From positions 1-37,540 of the forward strand of contig CAZBAK010000013.1 of assembly GCA_964489715.1 (NCBI GenBank): a stretch of 37,540 bases of DNA, given 5' to 3'. The translations under genes and the position numbers were made by a program. Of this stretch, positions 7,911-15,891 are shown piece by piece; within the stretch, counting starts at the first letter, position 1, and the number at the start of each line of letters is the position of its first letter. A model generated the notes under the pieces. It did not search any database. It worked only from the letters and a program-made list of their open reading frames with translations, and was not told the DNA's origin. This DNA is from Tissierella_A sp964489715. Lineage in GTDB: Bacteria; Bacillota; Clostridia; Tissierellales; Tissierellaceae.

Positions 7911-8624
7911 ATGAAGGCTTTAGTAAGAAAGATAATTCCACTTAGTGTAGTAGATGGGCCTGGCAACAGAACTTCAATATTTTTTCAAGGTTGTAATTTT
8001 AATTGTAAATATTGTCACAACCCAGAGACTATAAATATAAAAGATCATAGTGGTTCAAGTATTATGACTGTTGAAGAAGTAGTTGAAAAGATAAAAGAAT
8101 CCATTCCATTTATTAGAGGTGTAACTGTTTCAGGTGGAGAATGTATGATATATTCTAAATTTATAACTGAGCTCTTTAAAGAAGTTAAAAAGCTAAATCT
8201 TACAACTATGATAGATACAAATGGAAGTTTTGATTTTTCAAAGGAAGAAGAACTTTTAGAATATACAGATTCTATAATGCTAGATATAAAAGCGTTTGAT
8301 AGAGATATACACAAGGAATTAACTGGGGAAGATAATAAGACAGTTTTAGAAAATGCCTTATTTCTTGCTGAAAGAGATAAATTATATGAGCTAAGAACTG
8401 TTATAATTCCTGATGATTTAAATAATGAAGAAACTATAATAGGTATAGCTGATATATTGAGGGAAGAATTAAAGGATAAAGATATAAAATATAAACTTAT
8501 AAGATATAGGCCTATGGGAGTTAGAGAAGAGTTTACTGACTTCAAGACTCCTTCCAAGGCTTATATGGAAGAATTGAAAAACCTGGCAATAGAAAAAGGA
8601 TTTAAAGAAGTTATAATAATTTAA
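7911..8624 (+). CDS. yjjW: YjjW-type glycyl radical enzyme activase (radical SAM)
   Basis: 237-aa radical SAM enzyme. Cys28, Cys32 and Cys35 form the CxxxCxxC cluster motif in GCNFNCKYCHNPE, and TVSGGECMI matches the SAM-binding GGE motif. It should use a 4Fe-4S cluster and S-adenosylmethionine to place the radical on Gly463 of the upstream YjjI protein. E. coli YjjW is longer (about 287 aa) because of an inserted ferredoxin-like domain. Here no second Cys cluster is present, so this is a compact, PflA-sized activase. It lies one base from yjjI and is clearly co-transcribed with it. A strong terminator follows. Confidence 0.9.
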   Translation: MKALVRKIIPLSVVDGPGNRTSIFFQGCNFNCKYCHNPETINIKDHSGSSIMTVEEVVEKIKESIPFIRGVTVSGGECMIYSKFITELFKEVKKLNLTTMIDTNGSFDFSKEEELLEYTDSIMLDIKAFDRDIHKELTGEDNKTVLENALFLAERDKLYELRTVIIPDDLNNEETIIGIADILREELKDKDIKYKLIRYRPMGVREEFTDFKTPSKAYMEELKNLAIEKGFKEVIII

Positions 8625-8687
8625 AAAACTATCTCCAAAGCAAGCAGTCTATTAAAAAGACATATAGCTTTAGAGATAGTTTTTTTA
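8625..8687 (+). terminator. Terminator of yjjI-yjjW
   Basis: Arms AACTATCTC-C-AAAGC (to 8641) and GCTTT-A-GAGATAGTT (from 8667), one internal mismatch, with flanking A-run and T-run (8680-8686). Confidence 0.85.
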
Positions 8688-8703
8688 TATAAATAGAAAG
8701 TAT

Positions 8704-8732
8704 TTGGTGAATTTAGAAAATTTTGATATAAT
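8704..8732 (+). promoter_or_regulatory. Promoter of rpoN
   Basis: TTGGTG (8704-8709) and TATAAT (8727-8732) with a 17-bp spacer. It would give a very short leader of about 20 nt before the rpoN start. Confidence 0.6.
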
Positions 8733-8760
8733 AGAGAAGAAGAGGAGGAAGTGATTAAAA

Positions 8761-10149
8761 TTGAAGATTGGATATAATTTAAATATAAAACAAAGCCAAA
8801 AACTATCTATGACTCCAGAGTTGCAACAAGCTATAAAATTACTTCAATTCAATAGCATTGAATTAAACGAATTTATAAAAGAACAAATAGAAGAAAATCC
8901 ATTGCTTGAAATGGAAGTTAGAAAAGAAGATTTGAGAGAAAAAGATATAAAATTAGAAAAAGAAAGAGAAAGTGAAATAGACTGGAAGGAATATGTAGAA
9001 AAATATGATGATATAAGCTATAGAGGACAAGTGGATAAAAACAAAGAAGAGCTACACTTTGAAAGCTTTACAAAATATACTCCTTCTTTAAAGGAATATT
9101 TACTTGAACAAATAGGACTACTTCATTTAAAGGATGAAGTAAAGTTTATAACTAATTATATAATTGAAAATCTAGATGAAAATGGATATTTTAAAACAAA
9201 TATCTCTGAAATATCTTCCTTACTAAAGATAAATATTGAAAAGGTTGAAGAAGCCTTAAAAGTAGTACAAAGTTTAGAACCTCTAGGTGTTGGTGCTGTA
9301 GATTTAAAAGACTGCCTTTTACTACAAATTAGAGAAAAAGAAGTAGATCCACTGGTAAAAACCATAATAGAAAATCACTTAGAAGACTTAAGTTTAAATA
9401 AAATAAATAAGATTTCTAAAGATTTAGATGTAAGTATAAATAAAGTACAAAGGGCTATAGATTTTATAAAGACCTTAGAGCCTAAGCCTGGTAGATCATT
9501 TAACAGCGTGAATTTACATAATGTAAAATATATTACTCCAGATGCAAGTATAGAATTGATAGATGGAGAATATAAGGTCATTGTAAATGATGTTGCGGGG
9601 CCAAGATTAAATATAAATAGCTTTTATAAAAGTCTAATTGGGCAAGACACAGATGACCAAGCAACAAAGTTTTTAACTGAAAGATTAAATTCAGCTACCT
9701 GGGTTATTAAAAGCATTGAACAAAGAAGAAATACTATTAAAAGAGTTATAGAATCCATACTGAAATTTCAAAAAGATTTTTTTATAGAAGGAGAAAAATC
9801 TTTAAAACCTTTAACCTTAAAAGAAATAGCAGATGATATAGAAATGCATGAATCTACAATATCAAGAACAACAAATGAAAAATATGTCCAAACTCCAAGA
9901 GGAGTTTATGAATTAAAATATTTCTTTAATACAGGTCTTAGCAATAGGGAGGGAGATGTATCTTCTAGAAGTATTAAATTCATGATAGAAGATATTATAA
10001 AATCAGAAGATCCTAAAAAACCCTACAGTGATCAAAAAATTTCTGACTTTTTAAAGGAGAAGGGCACAAAGGTCTCTAGAAGAACTATTGCAAAGTATAG
10101 AGAAGAATTGCAAATACCATCTTCTACTTTGAGAAGACGATATGACTAA
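8761..10149 (+). CDS. rpoN: RNA polymerase sigma-54 factor
   Basis: 462 aa with the three expected regions. The N-terminal activator-interacting region I carries the QSQKLSMTPELQQAIKLLQ motif (residues about 10-29). A core-binding domain follows, and the C-terminal DNA-binding region ends in an RpoN box, SRRTIAKYRE, near residue 440. It directs transcription from -24/-12 promoters together with AAA+ activators. The start is TTG at 8761 because an in-frame stop lies at 8752; the ribosome site is AGGAGGAAGTGAT (8743-8755). Its place directly upstream of cggR-gap matches the order known in Clostridium species such as C. acetobutylicum. Residue numbering suggests nothing is missing. Confidence 0.95.
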   Translation: MKIGYNLNIKQSQKLSMTPELQQAIKLLQFNSIELNEFIKEQIEENPLLEMEVRKEDLREKDIKLEKERESEIDWKEYVEKYDDISYRGQVDKNKEELHFESFTKYTPSLKEYLLEQIGLLHLKDEVKFITNYIIENLDENGYFKTNISEISSLLKINIEKVEEALKVVQSLEPLGVGAVDLKDCLLLQIREKEVDPLVKTIIENHLEDLSLNKINKISKDLDVSINKVQRAIDFIKTLEPKPGRSFNSVNLHNVKYITPDASIELIDGEYKVIVNDVAGPRLNINSFYKSLIGQDTDDQATKFLTERLNSATWVIKSIEQRRNTIKRVIESILKFQKDFFIEGEKSLKPLTLKEIADDIEMHESTISRTTNEKYVQTPRGVYELKYFFNTGLSNREGDVSSRSIKFMIEDIIKSEDPKKPYSDQKISDFLKEKGTKVSRRTIAKYREELQIPSSTLRRRYD

Positions 10150-10153
10150 GAAC

Positions 10154-10182
10154 TTGAAATAAAAGAAATAATGGTGTATAAT
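10154..10182 (+). promoter_or_regulatory. Main promoter of the cggR-glycolysis operon
   Basis: TTGAAA (10154-10159) and TATAAT (10177-10182) with a 17-bp spacer, starting five bases after the rpoN stop. The start point would be near 10189, so the transcript opens with the hairpin at 10188-10208. Confidence 0.75.
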
Positions 10183-10187
10183 TAGAT

Positions 10188-10208
10188 AGTAGAGTCTTGT
10201 ACTCTACT
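10188..10208 (+). promoter_or_regulatory. Hairpin at the 5' end of the cggR operon mRNA
   Basis: Perfect stem AGTAGAGT (10188-10195) / ACTCTACT (10201-10208), loop CTTGT. The following T-rich run is interrupted, so it may be a weak rpoN terminator, a 5' mRNA-stabilising hairpin, or both. Confidence 0.5.
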
Positions 10209-10223
10209 TTTACTTTAAGAAGA

Positions 10224-10263
10224 CTGGGACCAAAAGTATTAAGGTGGGCATAAAATGCCCCAG
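10224..10263 (+). promoter_or_regulatory. Probable CggR operator
   Basis: A perfect 15-bp palindrome GGGCAT-AAA-ATGCCC (10246-10260) is preceded by GGGAC at 10226-10230. The outer arms CTGGG/CCCAG (10224-10228 / 10259-10263) also pair. Bacillus CggR binds two tandem GGGAC-type sites downstream of its own promoter. Position and half-site fit that model, with autoregulation relieved by fructose-1,6-bisphosphate. Confidence 0.55.
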
Positions 10264-10287
10264 TTGTTTTATAGATGGAGTGATTTT

Positions 10288-11316
10288 ATGAATGATATAG
10301 CTACAATTGAAAAAATAGTTCCAGAAATAGCTTCATTAATAGAGAAAAGATATGAGATATTAAAATATATATCCTATAATCAACCAATAGGAAGAAGAAC
10401 ACTATCAAGTGCTTTGGCTTTGAAAGAAAGAAATGTAAGAGATGAAGTAAATATATTGAGAAATCAAAACTTATTAGAAATAAATAATATGGGTATGAAT
10501 ATTACGGATGATGGCAGAAAGACATTGGATGAAATCCATCCTACTTATATTAGTCTAAGGGGAATACCAAGACTTGAAGAAAATCTTAAAGATCAACTAA
10601 ATATAAAAAATGTAATAATAGTACCAGGAAATTCCAAAGAAGATGATATAGTAACGAAAGAAATGGGTAAAAGATCAATTGAGATCTTAAAAAACAATTT
10701 AAGAGAAAAGGATATAATTGGGATTACTGGAGGTAGTACAATGGCAAAAATTGCCAAAGAAGCCAGTAGTGATAGGGTTAAAAGAGATATATTAGTAATT
10801 CCTGCAAGAGGTGGTCTTGGAAAAGACTTAAATACCCAGTCTAATTCCATAGCAGCAAAGTTGGCAGAAAATTTAGGTGGGAATTATAGACTTCTCTATA
10901 TACCTGATAATCTTGAAAAAGAAGCTATGGAATATATTCTTAAAAACAAGGAAATAAATGAATCAATAAATTTAATTCAGAGTATGAACACATTGATATT
11001 TGGAATAGGTAGAGCTGACACAATGGCAAAAAGGCGTAATTTATCAGAAGAAGAAATAGATTATCTATTGAAGAATGGATCTGTAGCAGAAGCCTTTGGT
11101 CATTTTTTCAATATAGAAGGAAAAGAAATATGGGAATATAAGACAATAGGACTTTCACTGGAAAGATTTAAAAGTTTGAAAAATTTAATAGGAGTAGCAG
11201 GAGGTGAAGAAAAGGCTGAGGCTATATTGGCTATATCTAGTTTAAATAAAGATATGACACTTGTTACTGATGAGAGTTGTGCAAAGAGAATTTTAAAAAT
11301 AAGGGGGAAATTTTAA
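10288..11316 (+). CDS. cggR: Central glycolytic genes regulator (SorC/DeoR family repressor)
   Basis: 342 aa from ATG 10288, close to the 340 aa of B. subtilis CggR. An N-terminal winged helix-turn-helix (about 24-75) precedes a sugar-phosphate-binding SorC-type domain with GITGGSTMAKIA and RGGLGKDLNTQSN, segments that usually contact the phosphate group of the effector. I chose 10288 over the in-frame ATG at 10255 because GGAGTGAT sits just before it, and because 10255 lies inside the operator palindrome. It should repress the whole operon when fructose-1,6-bisphosphate is low. Its stop overlaps the gap start (TAATG). Confidence 0.92.
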   Translation: MNDIATIEKIVPEIASLIEKRYEILKYISYNQPIGRRTLSSALALKERNVRDEVNILRNQNLLEINNMGMNITDDGRKTLDEIHPTYISLRGIPRLEENLKDQLNIKNVIIVPGNSKEDDIVTKEMGKRSIEILKNNLREKDIIGITGGSTMAKIAKEASSDRVKRDILVIPARGGLGKDLNTQSNSIAAKLAENLGGNYRLLYIPDNLEKEAMEYILKNKEINESINLIQSMNTLIFGIGRADTMAKRRNLSEEEIDYLLKNGSVAEAFGHFFNIEGKEIWEYKTIGLSLERFKSLKNLIGVAGGEEKAEAILAISSLNKDMTLVTDESCAKRILKIRGKF

Positions 11317-12320
11317 TGACTATGAAAGTTGGAGTAAACGGTTTTGGTAGAATAGGAAGAGATTTCGTGAGGGAATATTTTGAGTGTGGTATAGAAGATT
11401 TTGATCTAGTTGCTGTAAACGCATCAGGAAATTTAAAGGATCTTGCACATTTATTTAAATATGATTCCATATATGGAAAATTTGATGGAGAAATAGAAGC
11501 TGTAGAAGATGGCTTTATTATAAATGGTAAAAAAGTAAAGGTTACAGCCCAAAGAGATCCAGCGCAGATTCCATGGAAGGATCTTGGAGTAGAACTTGTA
11601 GTAGATGCAACAGGAGCTTTTAGAGATCATGCAGGACTTTCTAAGCATATAGAAGCAGGGGCTAAAAAAGTAATAATAACAGCACCTGCTAAAGATCCAG
11701 ATACAACAATAGTTCTTGGGGTAAATGAAGAGGTATACGATCCAGAAAAGCATAATATAATTTCAAATGCTTCTTGTACTACTAACTGTTTAGCACCAGT
11801 TGCTAAAGTAATACTGGAAAAATTTGGAGTTAAAAAAGGTCTTATGACTACAATACATGCATACACAGGGGATCAGCAACTTATAGACAACAGACATAAA
11901 GACCCAAGACGTGCTAGGGCAGCAGCATTAAACATAGTACCAACTACAACAGGAGCTGCAGCAGCTGTTTCACTAGTACTACCAGAATTAAAAGATAAAT
12001 TAAATGGATTTGCTATAAGGGTTCCAGTACCAACAGGCTCTATGGTAGATGTGACTTTCCAAGTAGATAAAAATACGAGTGTAGAAGAAGTTAATAAAGC
12101 ACTAAAAGAAGCAAGTGAAAATGAATTAAAGGGAATACTAGGTTTCTCAGAAGAACCTCTAGTTTCTTCAGACTATGTAGGAGATCCAAGATCTTCCATA
12201 ATAGATTCCTTATCCACTATGGTTATAGATGACATGGTTAAGGTAGTATCTTGGTATGATAATGAGTGGGGTTATGCTAGAAGAGTTATTGATTTAGCAG
12301 CCCTTGTAGCCACTAAATAG
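11316..12320 (+). CDS. gap: Glyceraldehyde-3-phosphate dehydrogenase, type I
   Basis: 334 aa. It has an NAD(P)-binding GFGRIGR motif, catalytic Cys154 in SNASCTTNCLAP and His181 in TTIHAYTGDQQ, and the C-terminal WYDNEWGY. It oxidises glyceraldehyde-3-phosphate to 1,3-bisphosphoglycerate, or runs in reverse. Oddly, the residue after VAVN that is normally Asp (NAD+ selection) is Ala36, and the usual Leu-Pro before HKD is Asn192-Arg193. B. subtilis GapB, the NADP-preferring gluconeogenic enzyme, also has NAS in the first place. This enzyme may therefore accept NADP(H). ATG 11316 overlaps the cggR stop and follows AGGGGGAAA; a second ATG at 11322 is less well spaced. Confidence 0.95.
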   Translation: MTMKVGVNGFGRIGRDFVREYFECGIEDFDLVAVNASGNLKDLAHLFKYDSIYGKFDGEIEAVEDGFIINGKKVKVTAQRDPAQIPWKDLGVELVVDATGAFRDHAGLSKHIEAGAKKVIITAPAKDPDTTIVLGVNEEVYDPEKHNIISNASCTTNCLAPVAKVILEKFGVKKGLMTTIHAYTGDQQLIDNRHKDPRRARAAALNIVPTTTGAAAAVSLVLPELKDKLNGFAIRVPVPTGSMVDVTFQVDKNTSVEEVNKALKEASENELKGILGFSEEPLVSSDYVGDPRSSIIDSLSTMVIDDMVKVVSWYDNEWGYARRVIDLAALVATK

Positions 12321-12330
12321 TTAAATTAAG

Positions 12331-12358
12331 AGTCGGGTCTTGTACAAGAGACCCGACT
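12331..12358 (+). promoter_or_regulatory. Intercistronic hairpin between gap and pgk
   Basis: Perfect 10-bp GC-rich stem AGTCGGGTCT (12331-12340) / AGACCCGACT (12349-12358) with an 8-nt loop and no T-run. It probably stabilises the 3' end of a processed cggR-gap message, allowing gap to be made in excess of the downstream enzymes. Confidence 0.55.
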
Positions 12359-12379
12359 AATAATATTGGAGGAAGGTTT

Positions 12380-13573
12380 ATGCTAAATAAAAAGACTATA
12401 AAAGATATAGATATAAAAGGAAAAAAAGTATTGGTTAGATGTGATTTTAATGTTCCAATGGATGAAAATGGGGAAATTACAGATGATAAGAGAATAGAAA
12501 GCTCACTTCCAACTATAAAATATCTCTTAGAGAATAAAGCAAAAATAATCCTTATGTCCCATCTAGGTAGGCCTAAAGGTCAAGCAAACCATAAATATAG
12601 TTTAAAGGCAGTTGCAGATAGATTAAGTGATCTGCTAGGACAGGAAGTAAAATTTCTGCAAGATGATAATGTAGTTTCAGAAAGTGTGAAAAGAGAAGTG
12701 GAAAATATGCTAGAAGGAGATATAGCACTTTTAGAAAACACTCGTTTTAGGTCTGAAGAAACTAAAAATGGAGAAGAGTTCTCAAAAGAACTAGCTTCTC
12801 TTGGAGAAGTTTTTATAAATGATGCCTTTGGAACATCTCACAGAGCTCATGCTTCAAATGTTGGAGTCTCTACTTATCTTCCTTCAGCACTTGGCTTCTT
12901 AGTTCAAAAAGAAGTAGATGTAATGGGAGAAGCACTAGATGATCCTGAAAGACCATTTTTAGCTATTCTTGGAGGAGCTAAGGTTTCTGACAAGATAGGA
13001 GTTATAGATAATTTATTGGAGAAGGTAGATGCTATAATTATAGCTGGCGGCATGGCTTATACCTTCTTAAAAGCTAAAGGTTTAGAAGTAGGAACTTCAC
13101 TTTTAGAAGAGGATAAGGTGGATTTAGCTAAAGAACTTTTAGAAAAAGCTAAAGAAAAAAATGTGGAATTAATACTTCCTCTTGATATAGTGGTAGCTAA
13201 AGAATTTAAAAATGATACAGAGTTTAAAACTGTGGATCGAGATAAAATACCATCAGATATGATGGGCCTTGATATTGGAGAAAAGACTATAAAACTCTTT
13301 ACTGATAAAATAAAGGAATCTAAAACTATAATTTGGAATGGACCAGTTGGAGTTTTTGAAATGGAAAACTTTAAAAAAGGTACTTATGAAATAGCAGAAG
13401 CTTTAGCCAAAACAGATGCAAGAACCATAATAGGTGGAGGAGACTCTGCATCTGCTGTTGAAAAAGCTGGATATTCCCATAAAATGACCCATGTTTCTAC
13501 AGGGGGTGGGGCTTCTTTAGAGCTCTTGGAGGGAAAAATTCTACCTGGGATAAAGGCTATTTCCAACAAATAA
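12380..13573 (+). CDS. pgk: Phosphoglycerate kinase
   Basis: 397 aa, the standard monomeric length. N-terminal substrate domain motifs are VRCDFNVPMD and SHLGRP. The C-terminal nucleotide domain has GGAKVSDKIGV, the WNGPVGVFE loop and the end motif STGGGASLELLEG. It transfers phosphate between 1,3-bisphosphoglycerate and ADP. ATG 12380 follows GGAGGAAGG. It sits third in the glycolytic operon, 22 nt before tpiA. Nothing unusual is visible. Confidence 0.97.
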   Translation: MLNKKTIKDIDIKGKKVLVRCDFNVPMDENGEITDDKRIESSLPTIKYLLENKAKIILMSHLGRPKGQANHKYSLKAVADRLSDLLGQEVKFLQDDNVVSESVKREVENMLEGDIALLENTRFRSEETKNGEEFSKELASLGEVFINDAFGTSHRAHASNVGVSTYLPSALGFLVQKEVDVMGEALDDPERPFLAILGGAKVSDKIGVIDNLLEKVDAIIIAGGMAYTFLKAKGLEVGTSLLEEDKVDLAKELLEKAKEKNVELILPLDIVVAKEFKNDTEFKTVDRDKIPSDMMGLDIGEKTIKLFTDKIKESKTIIWNGPVGVFEMENFKKGTYEIAEALAKTDARTIIGGGDSASAVEKAGYSHKMTHVSTGGGASLELLEGKILPGIKAISNK

Positions 13574-13595
13574 TATAATAAAAGGAGAGGGTAAA

Positions 13596-14339
13596 ATGCG
13601 AACTCCTATAATCGCAGGAAATTGGAAGATGAATAATAATATTGAGGAAAGTTTAAAATTTATAGAAGATATTAAATCTTATGATCTGGAAAAAGATGTA
13701 GAAAAGCTTCTTTGTGTACCATATACGGATTTAAAATCTGTAAAAGAAGCTATAAAAGATAAAGATATAAAGCTTGGTGCTCAAAACATGCATTTTGAAG
13801 AGTCAGGAGCTTATACAGGTGAGATATCAGCTCTTATGTTAAAAGAAATAGGTGTAGATTATGTAATAATAGGACATTCTGAAAGAAGAGAATATTTTAA
13901 CGAAACAGATGAGACCGTAAATAAAAAAATAAAAACAGCCAACAAACACAATATAAAGCCTATACTCTGTGTAGGTGAAACATTAGAAGAAAGAGAAGCT
14001 AATAAGGAAAAAGAAATTGTTAAGGAGCAGATAGAAAAGGCCTTAAAAGACATAGATTTAAAATATATTGAATCTATAGTTCTGGCCTATGAGCCAATAT
14101 GGGCTATAGGAACAGGTAAGACTGCATCTTCAGATGATGCTCAAGCTATGTGTGAATTTATTCGCCAAACAATAAACAACTTATATGGAGATGTAAGTGA
14201 AAAAGTAAGAATCCAATATGGTGGAAGTGTAAAACCAGCCAATATTACAGAACTTATGGAAAAGAAAGATATTGATGGTGCTTTAGTTGGAGGCGCTAGC
14301 CTTAAGGCAGAAGACTTTGCAAAACTAGTAAATTATTAA
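13596..14339 (+). CDS. tpiA: Triosephosphate isomerase
   Basis: 247-aa TIM barrel. The catalytic residues are all present: Asn9 and Lys11 in GNWKMN, His94 in IIGHSERR, Glu166 in LAYEPIWAIGTGK, and the phosphate-binding loop YGGSVKPAN. It interconverts dihydroxyacetone phosphate and glyceraldehyde-3-phosphate. The start follows AAAGGAGAGG. It lies between pgk and gpmI with short spacers and no internal terminator, so it is part of the cggR operon. Confidence 0.97.
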   Translation: MRTPIIAGNWKMNNNIEESLKFIEDIKSYDLEKDVEKLLCVPYTDLKSVKEAIKDKDIKLGAQNMHFEESGAYTGEISALMLKEIGVDYVIIGHSERREYFNETDETVNKKIKTANKHNIKPILCVGETLEEREANKEKEIVKEQIEKALKDIDLKYIESIVLAYEPIWAIGTGKTASSDDAQAMCEFIRQTINNLYGDVSEKVRIQYGGSVKPANITELMEKKDIDGALVGGASLKAEDFAKLVNY

Positions 14340-14353
14340 TTGGAGGAATTGAT

Positions 14354-15889
14354 ATGAGTAAAAAACCAGTAACTCTAATTATATTAGATGGCTGGGGTAT
14401 AGGTAAAGATTACCCAGGAAATGCAGTCACTCAGGGGAACACTCCAAATTATGATAGATTGATAAAGGAAAATCCAAACACTACTTTAGAAGCAAGTGGA
14501 ACAGCAGTAGGACTTCCAGAAGGACAGATGGGAAACTCTGAAGTAGGACATATAAATATTGGGGCAGGTAGAGTGATCTATCAAGATCTTCCTCGAATTT
14601 CTAATGATATAAAAGATGGAAGTTTTTTTAATAAAAAAGAATTTTTATCAGCTATAGAAAATGCTAAAAAAAACAATGGCAAAGTTCATCTGATGGGTCT
14701 AGTTTCCGATGGAGGAGTTCACAGTCATGTAAAACATCTATATGGACTTTTAGAACTTATGAAAATGAAAGATCAAAGAGAAGTATATGTTCACGCTATA
14801 CTGGATGGTAGAGATGTTCAGCCAGATTCAGGTAGAGATGAGATAATTAGATTAGAAAAAAAGATGAAAGAGCTAGGAGTAGGCAAAATAGCCAGTGTTT
14901 CAGGTCGCTATTATACAATGGATAGAGATGAAAGATGGGAAAGAACAAAGCTTGGCTATGATGCAATAGTTCATGGTAGAGGCTTAAAAAATGAAAAAGC
15001 TGTAAAGGCTATAGAGGATTCTTATGCTGTTGGAGTTACAGATGAATTTATAATGCCTACAGTTATAGTTGACGATGGAGAGCCGCTTGCTAAAATTAGA
15101 GATGGTGACAGCCTTATATTTTTCAACTTTAGGCCAGATCGGGCTAGGCAGATTACTAGGGCAATAGTAGATACAGAATTTCATGCTTTCGATAGGGGCA
15201 AAAAAGTAAATGCCTTTTATGTAACTATGACAGAGTATGATAGAACAATAGGTCATGTAATGGTAGCCTATAGCAAGGAGGCCCCTATAAATACACTTTC
15301 TCAGTATGTAAGTTTAAATGGCTTAAATCAGCTCAAAATAGCTGAAACAGAAAAATATGCCCATGTTACTTTTTTCTTTAATGGAGGAATAGAAGAGCCT
15401 TACCTAAATGAAGATAGAGTTCTTATACCTTCTCCTCAAGTTGCAACCTATGATCTTCAGCCTGAAATGAGTGCAGAAGAAATAAAGGATAATTTAATAG
15501 AAAAAATAAATAGTGATAAATATGATCTAATAGTGGTAAACTTTGCAAATCCTGATATGGTAGGTCACACTGGAGTCATTTCTTCAACAATAAAGGCTGT
15601 AGAGACAGTGGATAAATGTCTTGGGGAAGTTTTAGAAGTTTTAGAGAAAAAAGCTGGCCATACTTTAATTACTGCTGACCATGGAAATTCTGAAAAACTT
15701 TTAGACGAGGAAGGTAAACCCTTTACAGCCCATACAAGTAATAAAGTTCCACTTATATATGAAGGTAAAGATAAGATCTTATTAAAGGAAGGAAAACTTT
15801 CAGATTTAGCACCAACCATATTGGAACTAATGAATCTTGAAAGTCCAAAAGAAATGACTGGTAGAAGCTTAATATTAAAGGAGGAATAA
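14354..15889 (+). CDS. gpmI: 2,3-bisphosphoglycerate-independent phosphoglycerate mutase
   Basis: 511-aa alkaline-phosphatase-superfamily enzyme. Metal ligands lie in ILDGWG near the start and TADHGN near the end; the phosphoserine nucleophile is Ser62 in MGNSEVGH. It interconverts 3- and 2-phosphoglycerate, using Mn2+ in the Firmicute enzymes. ATG 14354 follows GGAGGAATTG. The stop is two bases before the eno start. Confidence 0.97.
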   Translation: MSKKPVTLIILDGWGIGKDYPGNAVTQGNTPNYDRLIKENPNTTLEASGTAVGLPEGQMGNSEVGHINIGAGRVIYQDLPRISNDIKDGSFFNKKEFLSAIENAKKNNGKVHLMGLVSDGGVHSHVKHLYGLLELMKMKDQREVYVHAILDGRDVQPDSGRDEIIRLEKKMKELGVGKIASVSGRYYTMDRDERWERTKLGYDAIVHGRGLKNEKAVKAIEDSYAVGVTDEFIMPTVIVDDGEPLAKIRDGDSLIFFNFRPDRARQITRAIVDTEFHAFDRGKKVNAFYVTMTEYDRTIGHVMVAYSKEAPINTLSQYVSLNGLNQLKIAETEKYAHVTFFFNGGIEEPYLNEDRVLIPSPQVATYDLQPEMSAEEIKDNLIEKINSDKYDLIVVNFANPDMVGHTGVISSTIKAVETVDKCLGEVLEVLEKKAGHTLITADHGNSEKLLDEEGKPFTAHTSNKVPLIYEGKDKILLKEGKLSDLAPTILELMNLESPKEMTGRSLILKEE

Positions 15890-15891
15890 AT

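Noticed and set aside
8588..8760. Sigma-54 promoter near rpoN or yjjI
   Set aside because: I looked for GG-N10-GC type -24/-12 elements upstream of rpoN, yjjI, the importers and the Se-type module and saw none convincing; sigma-A hexamers fit better.
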